Shown here piece by piece: positions 15,196-24,765 of a DNA stretch of 64,000 nucleotides; the stretch's first letter is position 1, and every line of letters starts with the position of its first letter. The notes under the pieces are model-generated. The model searched no databases. It was not told the DNA's origin and saw nothing but the letters and a program-made list of their open reading frames with translations. Origin of the DNA: Podarcis raffonei (taxonomy: Eukaryota > Chordata > Lepidosauria > Squamata > Lacertidae); NCBI RefSeq assembly GCF_027172205.1, contig NC_070605.1, forward strand, positions 22,882,804-22,946,803, in the 5' to 3' direction. Made by a program: the position numbers and the translations under genes.

Positions 15196-18100
15196 CTACA
15201 CTGCTATCGCAAACAACCATGGGTCCCTATATTTATTAAACTTAATCACCTGACAATAGAACTCAGTTAGGGCTCTTGGCATGGGTGAAACCTCCTCCCA
15301 TTCAGACCTACTGCTATGGTAGACTTGTACTTCATCAGTGATTTCATCAGGAGCATAATCTCCACCGAGGATGTAAATTTTATCTTCTATTCCAACTGCT
15401 CCTGCATTAAAACCAGCACATTCAAAAGAACCTTCCCCTTTCCAGACATATGTCTCTGGGCAAAAACTATAAACCTTGTAGGTGGAAAGGTCACAGATGT
15501 ACAATGTGCAGTTCACTGGAACAGCTTTGATTAAAGTGGCGTGAAAGAACTGCCCAAATTCTGCTACCAGCTCAGACCACTGATCAGTTGCGGCATTATA
15601 TTTAAAGAAACAATCAAGAGATGGGTTAAAGGCATCAGTAATTTCTACTTCAGAACCAAGCACATAAATTATATTCTGACATGCACTTGCTTCTGGATAA
15701 TAGATACCTCTTGGTAAGGGACTCACAGATTTCCATTCCCCAGAGAGAGGACTGTATGCCTCCACATCCAAAAGACTTTTGATATCCTTAGATGCCCTTG
15801 TCTTCCCCCCTATTACAAACAGTTGATTTAGGGTCACAACAGATGCATGCATTGTCCTTGGCTTCTTCATGGCTGATACGGATGAGAAGCTGTCCTTCAC
15901 CGGACAATAACACCAAGTTTGGTCAGTGGCATCATGATACGTTTCGGCGATATGAAGTCTAATTGTCCGGAAACAGTTCCCTACACATCCGCCAGTTATA
16001 AATAGCTTTTCACCATAACTAGATAAACTTGATCCTGGCAGATCTGTTATGTGCGTGTGCATCAGTTCTTTCCATTGATCGGTTTTAATATTGTAACAAA
16101 ACGTATGTCGATGTACTCCGTCTTCCTCAGTTTTGTGAACAAGTATGTACTGTTCTGTTGTTGAAGGGCGAGCGTCTGGAAACAAACCGCTAAAAGTTTG
16201 CACACTTTTAATTGCCTTATTGATTATTACCAAGCAACCAGCGCTTTCAAGTAGTTGTTCTTCGGAGTGCAATACTTCCTGCAGCGTCTTCTCCGATAAC
16301 TGATGTAACCGTATTTTTTTCATCAAGTGAGGAAGATGTTTCTGTCTTGTTTCTAAGTTATGTTTCGTCCACCAAAGGGCAGCTTTCAACACAGATTCCT
16401 CATCTGGGACGTTGAGCTCATCTGCTTCTATACATTTTAGCAGTATCTCGAAATTCATTTCCAGAAAATCATTTGACTGGAGCAGCAAGGAAAAATGGCG
16501 CTGGGCATATTTGAGGGTCTGGTCAAACAACTGAGTGGACCCATAACTTTCGGAAATGGATAATAGCTGCAAACAGTTGACAAGATCAATGTTCTTAATT
16601 AGAAAGTCACTGCAAGCTTTTGAAAGAGTGGAAACTTGAAGAAAGGATGAAAGCTGAAATAACATTTCTACGTTATCGTTTGTTATCTCTGTTCTTCCAG
16701 TGTAGGCATAATCAAGAAATGCCTTCACTGCCTTGGGTGATAAATTACTAATAGTAACACTCCCATCATCTCTTTCTTTCATGTTAACTTCAAACATGGC
16801 CCTGCAGTTAAAATATGGAAGATGAACACACAATAAATCATCACTGATATCTGTTCCATCTGAATATAATGTAGAACCAAAACCACACAGCTTAAGGTGA
16901 AGGGAACTATTTTCAATAAACATCTTTTGGACATTTTAGGTAAATTATTTGTAGAGTGAATAAATACAAAACTAATGCAGTATAAAGCACATTTAAGAAG
17001 AAGCAGGGTTTTTCTATGAGGTTTTCATTACTTTTAAATAGTTCGGCATGATAAATTCAGGCATCATTCCAATCAAGGTATGATGAGTGTATATCTTAAA
17101 ACACAAATTAGTTCATAGAATAGGATCCAAACTACAGGCTTACCTATGGCAAGTCCACTGTAATTTTTGGGTTATTTTTTTTTCCTGTTAACAGTTACAT
17201 CCACTCTCAGATTCAGATTGCTTAGGATGTTTAAGTTCTTAAAAGCTCAGAGTGAGTAAAAGAGCATGATGTATTGCCAGAGGATTTCTGTTTCTGTACA
17301 TCCAATTAGCCAATGTGGAGCCCACCCGATGCTGTTGGGCTATAACTTCCATCACCCTTGACCAAGAAGCCAATGAGAGTTGCAGTTCCAACAACATGAG
17401 GTGGGCACAAACCAAGGTTCAATGGAAATGCAGCTCACCCTCCTGGAAGACAAGGGCTACCCATGTTAACAGTGTTCTTGTTTTCATATGTTGTAATTTC
17501 TATTATACCTAAAGTCTAGAATGTATTCCGGATGTATCTAGACCCGTTTTTGTTTCTGCTTCAATATCTTGTACCTGTTTTCTGTGATTGTTCTGTTTTA
17601 TGCTTGATTTTTTATTTTAATACAATTAAAATTATTTGTATGTCTTCTCTGAGATCTTCAATACTAGACACTGTCAAACAGAGGATATGAGCCAAGCAAT
17701 TTGATTTGAAATGCTATACTATGTTGCATCATAGAGTATCCAAACAACAACAAAAATACTCATTGAGAAACAGTTATTAAATATTCCTACCGATAAATAA
17801 CTTTATTATCGATTAGTGTAATCAATACATCCAGCAAAGGCGGTTTGCATACAGAAGTGGTATCTGTAGGTGCATGCCCTTCTGCATTGTGTTGAATTGG
17901 CTGCATATAGCTTTTAAGGCAGATGGTAATGCACATCTCCACCTGAAACCTACATATGAAGTTGTACACAGTGAATGGGTGGAAGTCATGCTATCTAACA
18001 AAAACAAATAATTTTAAAATGGTTTCATAGCCCTTTCATAGCTGACTGGATCTACTAATCTACTTTTGAAGGTCAACATAGGATGAGAATTACTTCTATG

Positions 18101-18795
18101 TTTTGAATAGGTGGGTTGTGAATTGAATAGAACACGGGTGTCAAACACAAGGCCCGCGGGCCGAATCCAGCCCGCCAGACCTTGTCATGTGGCCCGTGTA
18201 GCCGCCGCCGGCCGCCAGCCTTCACCTTTTATTCTCGTTTTTATTTTTTTCACACAAGAAAGCCGCCTCTTCAGCGCATGCGCGGCAGCCTACAAGCCAG
18301 AGAACGTCTGCCCTCTAGCGGCGCCAGCCGTTCTACACAGGAAACCTCCACTTTACATGCGTTCAGGAAACCTCCACTTGTTTTTATATCGGCCCCCAAT
18401 GAATTTATATGAATTTTATATCAGCCCCCGATGAATTTGAGTTTGACACCCCTGGAATAGAAGAATGAATTAACTACATCACATATGTAACAGTCATTTT
18501 TATATATCTCCATGTTTCTATTCATATATATCTATATATCTATGCACACAAGAACTACATCATAGGCTTACCTGAAAAAGTCACTACATGCTGCCAATAC
18601 GCAACGGTGACATGGGATCACTTCATCTTTCACAAGTATTTTGAAGTCAAAAAAGTTGTTTTGATCTCTGAAGCTTTGCAGTACATTTAAGATTTGTTGG
18701 CCATGGCCTTCAGCCACCAAGGAGCTGGCTTTCTGCTCACGAGAGGAAATCCCATTGCAAGTTGGGGTGCTAATGAAATCATATCGGTTGTCCAT
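15196..18795 (-). CDS. KBTBD3: KBTBD3, kelch repeat and BTB domain-containing protein 3
   Basis: Two coding exons join to 609 codons plus stop. Exon A is 18795-18572 (MDNRYDFIST to the AG of a split Arg codon), followed by gtaagc at 18571. Exon B is 16801-15196, starting G|GCCATG after a taactgcag acceptor and ending with stop at 15196-15198. The join gives SDFFR-AMFEVNMKERDDG. The BTB domain is at about 50-160 (DFKILVKDEVIPCHRCVLAA), BACK at about 165-270 (NLVNCLQLLSIS-type, ELNVPDEESVL), and kelch blades at about 290-600 with strands LFITGGC, LFVIGGK, IYVLGSE and IYILGGD. BTB-BACK-kelch proteins usually act as CUL3 ubiquitin-ligase substrate adaptors; the substrate of KBTBD3 is not known to me. 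The open frame extends upstream to 16923, but that part is intronic. The gene is head-to-head with AASDHPPT. No break is seen. Confidence 0.97.
17312..17405. repeat. Decayed palindromic hAT-like MITE
   Basis: ggagcccacccgatgctgtt on the left is matched by the complement of ccaacaacatgaggtgggca on the right, with the middle reading cttccatcacccttgacc. It resembles the other short 'catccctgacca' palindromes in the window. It lies in the KBTBD3 coding intron. Confidence 0.45.
18133..18454. mobile_element. hAT non-autonomous element, 322 bp, perfect 8-bp TSD
   Basis: The ends are cacgggtgtcaaacacaagg and gagtttgacacccctg, terminal inverted repeats of the CAGGGGTGTCAAACTCA hAT type. A perfect 8-bp duplication, gaatagaa, lies at 18125-18132 and 18455-18462. 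It contains a CpG-rich segment (cccgcgggccgaatccagcc) but no transposase. It lies in the intron between the two KBTBD3 coding exons. Confidence 0.88.
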
Positions 18796-19593
18796 GGTTT
18801 CTGCACTCTATTCTTATTGCTGAAGGAGATAATATAAAAGTTAGACACACACAACAAAATTACTGACCAAAAATGACTTCATAGGTACGGTATGCTAGGT
18901 GTGGTGATCCAAGGAATCTTTATCCATATTGGGAAAGGTGTATAAATATTTTAAATAATAAAAATAGCTAGAAATGCCATCCAAAGAATACATCACAGGT
19001 CGGAATCCCATTGGTAACTTGCCTCTGGGTACACTTTCAAAGCAAGTGATGAAGAAATCCATGCACAGAATGATGCTTGTATGCTGGTTTGCAGTGAATA
19101 TATTTCACTGTAACCACCATGAGTTCCTAAGGCTTAAATGTTTTAAGTGACTTTGTTACCAAAAAAATTAAAATAATCTGTGGTATGAACTGTAACTATT
19201 ACTGCATTGCTTTATTTGTTTTTTTGAGGGAAAGCAAGGTCCCAAAGAATTATACCCAAACCTTGCTATACAAACAACTGATTCATATAGCCGAACAGCT
19301 AGAGTTTGCCCACTTTCTTACTTGTTTGTGTTTTGCTGGTCAATGATAGCCATTTTGGGCAGAAACCATGGGGGTAAGGAGAGAGATTGGACCAATCAGT
19401 TTTTCCTCTTTGGCTTTTGCTGATTGGCTGCAGCAGTTTCAGGCAAAAAGCATGGAGGGAGAAAACCTGGATTAGAAATGTTCCCACAGGAAATGATGGA
19501 AATAATTTGCTCGTTATGCAAACTTGTTACTCTGAGTAAAGGTTGAATACCACCCTAACAAATGTATTATGATACAAGCTTTCATGGCATATA

Positions 19594-21749
19594 CAGTATG
19601 ATCACATCTTGCACGGGGTTGCATTCTGGGGATAGCATGTAAAGCCAGAATACCATATGGTCAATACAACCCTTTAAAAACCAGGTAAATGGCCCATAAA
19701 AAGCACACCAGCATTTACCTGTGCACAATGACCGTGTTGCTTAGTCTTCCTCATCCTCTTCAGGGCTTGAGGTTGCTCCAGGAGATGATGGGCCAGGCCT
19801 GAGCAACAGATTGCGAGTTGCAGGCAAAGGGGTTGGCTGTGTTTCAGTTTCAGAAGTTGATTCTGTGGGCTCACTTGCTACCGCTGCGTTTTTTGTGAGA
19901 TACATGGTGCTTGGCAACTGTTGCTGTTGCCTCTTGAGCTGTTCAAACATTTCTCGATACAGTCTCAAACTGTCTGTGATACCCTGTGTGATTTTGAGGC
20001 TTCGTTCCATAGAGGGATCAAACTCAGCGATCAAATCATTCAGGTGTTTTGCTGTCTGGAAGACTTGAGCAAACTTATGCAGATTCCAACTCGCTGGCTC
20101 ATCCTGTTTCTCCTCCTCCTCTTCATCTTCTGTACTTGGTCTTAGCAGTTCCTCCAGCTCTTCATTAGTCAACGTTCCTCCATGGCCATCAATTAACTCT
20201 TCAACTTCTTCCTCAGTGAGGTCAACAAAGCCATCACCACCCACTTGTCTGGCCATCTGGACAATATGTTCCACTTCATTGTCAATGGTTGGGAAACCCT
20301 TAAAATCATCCACACATTCTTTCCACAACATGCGCCAGCATGCATTCACCGATTCGGGCTTGATTGCATCTACTGCTTGCTTAATGTAAGTGATGCAACT
20401 GGCCATGTTAAAGGACTTCCAGCACTCAATGACATCAAGGTTGGGATCAGTATCCATAGCGTTACGTATCCATGAGAAGGTTAGCCTTGTGTAAGTTGCC
20501 CTGAAGCACCGAATCACACCTTGGTTGAGAGGTTGGATGATGGAGGCCGTGTTGGGCGGGAGAAAGACAACTTCAACATCATTATGTGCAAAGCAGAGTG
20601 CCTCAGGGTGACCAGGAGCATTGTCCACAATCAGCAACACCTTAAAGTCCAGTTGTTTCTCTTCAAGGTACTGCTTAACTTCCGGAACAAAGCAATTGTG
20701 GAACCAATCTAGAAACGTTGCTGCAGTCACCCAAGCCTTTTTATTGGGTTGCCAAAACACAGGCAGGAGATTTTTGTTCTTGCCTTTCAGGGCACGGGGG
20801 ACTGCAGACCTGTACAGCAAGCCTGGCTTTATTAAATGCCCAGCTGCACTGCCACAGAGCAACACAGTCACACGGTCGTTAGCTGCTTTGAAGCCAGGGG
20901 CTTGTTTTTCTGATTTGGAGATGTACGTCCGCTCAGGCATTTTTTTCCAGAACAGCCCCGTCTCAACAGCATTAAAAACTTGCTCAGGAAGGTATCCCTT
21001 TTCGTCTAACAGTTCTTTTAATTGCTTGGGGTAGGCTTTTGCTGCCTCTTTGTTTGCAGATGTAGACACTTCACCAGTTGCGTGCACATTTTTCAGTTTA
21101 AAGCGGTTCCTAAAACTAGTAAGCCAACCGTGGCTGGCTTTGAATTCCTTCACAGGCTGCCCATCCTCGGCAGAAGGTTTGAAGAGTGCATAGAGGCTGA
21201 GAGCCTTTTGCCGTAACATCACGCCATCAGTAGGCACGCGTTTGCGGTTCATGTCTTCAAGCCACAAGTTTAATGCCTTCTCAGTCTTCGCTAAAGCCTT
21301 GTCGTGCACCTGGCTTGTCACCTGAGCAGTTATTGGAGCACTTGCTGCCACAATGTCACGGATTTCTCTCTCTCGAACCTTGATGGCATGGACGCTCGAT
21401 TCACTGTAGCCATATTTGCGTGCCACACTAGAGACGGACATGCCATCTCTCAAGCAGTCCAGCGCCGCTACTTTTTCTTGCCGTGCTGGAACCAATCGTT
21501 GTTTCTTGTGTTGCACGGCAGCTGAGGGCCCTGGCTTGCGTTTGGGGGCCATGTTTTCTTAATCACCAAGGCTACTCTCAATCTCCAGCTGCACCTCCAC
21601 ACGTTCTCCAACGCTGCTCACACTGACTCCACCTCAGCACCCTTTCCTAAGCTGTACAATGATGGGTGGGATTGTCGATGAGGTCCCCCCCCACGCACAT
21701 AAATTTGGAAATTGCCTGTGTTAAATGTGCATAAGCCGTGATCATACTG
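19594..21749 (-). mobile_element. Tigger (pogo-type) DNA transposon, nearly full length
   Basis: The left end cagtatgatcacatcttgca is matched on the complementary strand at the right end by cagtatgatcacggcttatg. The left flank is TA (19592-19593), and the right flank is CA, one transition from the TA duplication expected for this superfamily. The interior holds a single 603-codon transposase frame on the minus strand. The element lies upstream of the KBTBD3 start codon, probably in a leader intron. Boundaries are read from the inverted repeats and not from alignment to a consensus. Confidence 0.85.
19741..21552 (-). CDS. Tigger/pogo transposase (TIGD1-like), open but with catalytic substitutions
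   Basis: A single frame of 603 codons starts MAPKRKPGPS and ends in an acidic tail. Residues about 20-75 form a psq/CENP-B-type helix-turn-helix (SVSSVARKYGYSESSVHAI). Residues about 85-155 form a second CENP-B/Tc5-type DNA-binding domain ending GWLTSFRNRFKLKN. Residues about 190-370 form the DDE domain, with FNAVETGLFWKKMPERTYIS, VLLIVDNAPGHPEAL and ASIIQPLNQGVI. In Tigger proteins these read VDET, VDNAPGH and PLDQG or PMDQG. Here the first catalytic Asp is Val196 (GTT at 20965-20967) and the third is Asn343 (AAC at 20524-20526); only Asp310 remains. Normal cleavage chemistry is therefore not expected. The uninterrupted frame suggests a young copy or retained coding function; the sequence alone does not decide. 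Confidence 0.93.
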   Translation of the reverse strand: MAPKRKPGPSAAVQHKKQRLVPARQEKVAALDCLRDGMSVSSVARKYGYSESSVHAIKVREREIRDIVAASAPITAQVTSQVHDKALAKTEKALNLWLEDMNRKRVPTDGVMLRQKALSLYALFKPSAEDGQPVKEFKASHGWLTSFRNRFKLKNVHATGEVSTSANKEAAKAYPKQLKELLDEKGYLPEQVFNAVETGLFWKKMPERTYISKSEKQAPGFKAANDRVTVLLCGSAAGHLIKPGLLYRSAVPRALKGKNKNLLPVFWQPNKKAWVTAATFLDWFHNCFVPEVKQYLEEKQLDFKVLLIVDNAPGHPEALCFAHNDVEVVFLPPNTASIIQPLNQGVIRCFRATYTRLTFSWIRNAMDTDPNLDVIECWKSFNMASCITYIKQAVDAIKPESVNACWRMLWKECVDDFKGFPTIDNEVEHIVQMARQVGGDGFVDLTEEEVEELIDGHGGTLTNEELEELLRPSTEDEEEEEKQDEPASWNLHKFAQVFQTAKHLNDLIAEFDPSMERSLKITQGITDSLRLYREMFEQLKRQQQQLPSTMYLTKNAAVASEPTESTSETETQPTPLPATRNLLLRPGPSSPGATSSPEEDEED

Positions 21750-22009
21750 CAACTCACTTCATCAGACACATAAAGTACTGTCTTCATTTACAGATGCATG
21801 TGTATGTACCGCATCGGTCGTGGGTGGGTGTGATTGTAAAAGTTGAGGAGAACATGCAGAGTCACTTAGGCCAAAAGGAAGTGCAGCAAATTAATTAACA
21901 GTGGCAAAGCAGAGCATGCTTGACGACACCTTGGCATCGGTAAGCCACTTAGGAGCAAAGGAAGCTGCAGGCCGCTGGTACATCTAGCTTGCTAGAACGG
22001 GCAACAGCT

Positions 22010-22121
22010 CTCCAGGGTTTCAGCCAGAGGACATTCCAAGCCCTACCTGGAGATGCTGTGGACTGAACCCACGACCTTCCGAATGCAAAGCAGAAAATCT
22101 GTCACTGAGCTATAGCCTTTC
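22010..22121 (-). repeat. tRNA-Ala-like SINE fragment
   Basis: Read on the minus strand it begins ggctatagctcagtgacaga, a tRNA A-box context, with the B-box region ggtcgtgggttcagtcc downstream, followed by catctccaggtagggcttgg. It belongs to the same family as 10318-10470. It is a SINE head, not a functional tRNA gene. Confidence 0.65.
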
Positions 22122-22269
22122 CTCTTCCACATAAAAGGGGTGGGGTGGGGGAATCCACTATAATTGAAACTCTCTGCTGCTTTTCCTGCAAAAGGCCAAC
22201 AAAACTGCCCTTCGGGAAACAGCAGCACTTATTCCTAGCATCATTCAGCTTCAATATCATCGCCTTACT

Positions 22270-23560
22270 GTCTACAGAAGCTCCGCCTTCGCAGCTGGGA
22301 GGAACGTCTGGGAACTAAGGGCACACGCTACGTAACAGCTTCAGTGGCTGTTCTGCGCATGCCCCGCGCGCATGCTCATCACCAGAGACGCCAATCTAAA
22401 ACACGGCCCGTTCTATAGCGCTTTCCCTTTTACCTCAGACAACCCAGTTCAAGCTCCCAGGCTGGCGAGTTGAACACCCCTCGTTAGGAACGCGCCGCCT
22501 ATAACCCAGCGGAGGCCTTCCATTCCGTAGTTTCCCCCTCGGCGCGCGCCGCTAACCACCCACCTGCATCCAGCGCAGCCACTCCGAGACCATCCGCGGC
22601 ACCCGACATCTGCAAAAGCCGACGCTGTCCTCCCATTGGCTCTTCCTGCTGCCCATCGATCGCGTCCTGTGTTGTGAGTGGCCCAAGTCCGTGTCGCTAA
22701 AAAAAACGCAAAAGCCCGCCTCCTCGTAACTACCGGTGCCGCCGACGTTGTCAAGAGCGGGGACCGCCCCCCGCTCCCAAGCTCGATGAAAACAAAGAGA
22801 CACTTCAGGTTATCAATTGAAAGTGAGCGTCGGGGAGGGGGGAAGCAATGTAAATAATATAGAACAGGGCTCTATAAGGTATGTGGAAATACAGATTCTC
22901 CCCCCGCTTCGCCCCGTATTCTATGCAATGCTGTTGTTTCGCATGTGACTGCTGTAAAGCAGAACTCAGAATAAGCACCGGACGCAAAATTCGTTTTTTT
23001 CTTGTTATACCTCTATGTACTCTCCGGAGGGAGATGGTGATTGGTCTGACGTGTTTTGCATTTGGCTCCCGATTGGCTGCTGCGTTTCCTCTCCCTCTCT
23101 AACCTCCGCGAGTCCCTCCCTCCCTCCTCTTTTTCGAACCTTCATCAAAGGGAGCGAGCAGAGGGGAGAGTGAGCCACGCGCGCTGCGGAGCTTGCACTT
23201 TATTTCCCCTCAAGTTTTGCTGCTGCAATTCTGCAGCGCGGACTGCTTCGCCTGATTACTCGGAAGCAAGTCCCGTTGAGTCCAGCGGGGCTTCCTGCAG
23301 CCTTGGAGTCTCCTGGCTTAAAAAGTTTTGGGTGCAATCCTAAACCACGCCTATACTCTGAAGTAAGCCCCGTTGAATTCGGCGAGGCTTACTCCCAGGT
23401 AAGTGGGGTTAAGAATTGCAGCCATAGGCTAGAGCATCTCTACGCTCAGTGCCCAGCACTTCGGATGTTCGAGTCCAGCCAGCCCCGTTCCCTCCCGGAA
23501 GCAGCAGCAGCGCTATTTCTCCCCAGGAGAGCAACGCGTTCTGACCTCTCCTTAAAAAAA
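22270..23560. promoter_or_regulatory. CpG-rich head-to-head promoter region of KBTBD3 and AASDHPPT
   Basis: CpG density rises sharply at 22.27-22.80 kb and again at 23.0-23.56 kb. ATTGG (CCAAT-type) motifs occur at 22635-22639, 23040-23044 and 23072-23076. KBTBD3 points left and AASDHPPT right; in human these two genes also share a divergent start region. The leader exons could not be placed exactly. Near 23260-23430 an old dispersed repeat (gttgaattcggcgaggctta, then actcccaggtaagt) lies inside the region, so its gtaagt is not trusted as a splice donor. Confidence 0.65.
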
Positions 23561-23774
23561 AAATAACCTGCCTAGATTGCTAGCAAAAGAAGGGAAACAG
23601 TTTGTCTATTCGTGTACATTTTGGCCCATTGTCTGCTGCAATCTCTCTAAGTAATGCCAAGAGGAGCAGGTTTTGAAAACTGCAAGGGGTCCACTTGAAA
23701 TCCAGTCCTTGAGAGAAGACTTTGGGGATGCATTTGCATTTAAATCCTTTATTCCCTTTCCTCAGTAGTTGCTA

Positions 23775-23845
23775 ATCCTAAACACACCTGATTGGAAGTA
23801 AGCCCCACCAAATTGAAAGGGGCTTACAGAATTGCAGTCTGGGCA
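23775..23845. repeat. Old dispersed squamate repeat
   Basis: gattggaagtaagccccacc followed by ggggcttacagaattgcagt matches the aagtaagccc...gggcttac...attgcag pattern also seen at 23260-23430 and, more decayed, near 13530, 13820, 14400 and 14600. The family name is not certain. Confidence 0.5.
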
Positions 23846-23939
23846 GAGGAGGCGTTTGTTTACGCTGGAGAAAAGACTGCGCATCATTCTATTTATATGA
23901 TTCTGATCCTGCTCCCTTCCTTCAATGACCTCACATGGA

Positions 23940-24062
23940 GAGGGGCTTAATCCATGTTGCATTCACAACGACCCTGCGAGAGACTGAAAGATGGCCATTC
24001 ACGCAACAGCCTAACTTGAGTAGGGATTTGAACCCAGAACTCACTGGCCCAAGAGTTCTGTC
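23940..24062 (-). repeat. MIR-like SINE fragment just upstream of AASDHPPT
   Basis: gggatttgaacccagaactc followed by ggcccaagagttctgtcagc is the reversed tRNA-like B-box portion of a MIR/CORE-type SINE, preceded by acaacgaccctgcgagagac of its body. It ends about 50 bp before the AASDHPPT start codon, so the proximal promoter or leader is partly repeat-derived. Confidence 0.5.
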
Positions 24063-24089
24063 AGCCTCCTATTTCTCTCCACTCTCCAC

Positions 24090-24104
24090 CACGTGCTGAC
24101 GTTT
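24090..24104. promoter_or_regulatory. E-box and CRE-like motifs before the AASDHPPT start
   Basis: cacgtg (24090-24095) is immediately followed by tgacgttt (24097-24104), within 25 bp of the start codon at 24113. These are motif matches only and short enough to arise by chance. Confidence 0.25.
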
Positions 24105-24112
24105 TAAAACAT

Positions 24113-24719
24113 ATGTTCCGGTGTGCTGTGGCTTCCTTGAAGCGTCTTGCTATGGAGAGAGTACGTTGGGCCTTTTCCTATGGCACCTGGGTCCCCTGCC
24201 GTGAGGACTGGCTGCTGTCAATGTGCGTCATACAGCCTGAAGAGAGAGAGCGCATTGAACAATTTGTCTTCCGCCGCGATGCCAAGGCTGCAGTGGTATA
24301 TATATTTATGCTCTTATTTTAAGATATACTTTGCTGAGATGAATATCTCTCATCTCTTAGTTGTTATTTTAGCATAAAGGTAGTGCTTCTAGTCCTGCCA
24401 ACCTAGCAGTTCAAAAGCACCTCAAAGTGCAAGTAGATAAATAGGTACCGCTCCAGCGGGAAGGTAAACGGTGTTTCCATGCGCTGCTCTGGTTCGCCAG
24501 AAGGGGCTTAGTCATGCTGGCCACATGACCCGGAAGCTGTACGCCGGCTCCCTCAGCCAATAAAGCAAGATGAGCGCCGCAACCCCAGAGTCGGCCACGA
24601 CTGGACCTAATGGTCAGGGGTCCCTTTACCTTTTCCTAGTGCTTCTAGACAGAGACTTTTGCAAGTGAGAGATTCATTGAACCAATAGAGTCTACCCAGT
24701 CTCCTATGCTGATAACTGC

Positions 24720-24765
<46 letters not shown>

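Noticed and set aside
16802-16923. Extension of the KBTBD3 exon B frame to an upstream ATG
   Set aside because: The sequence just before 16801 is a good splice acceptor, and exon A supplies the conserved BTB start. The extension is intronic.
23390-23412. cccaggtaagt as a splice donor for an AASDHPPT leader exon
   Set aside because: The same words occur in an old dispersed repeat found several times in the window, so the match is not specific evidence for an exon end.
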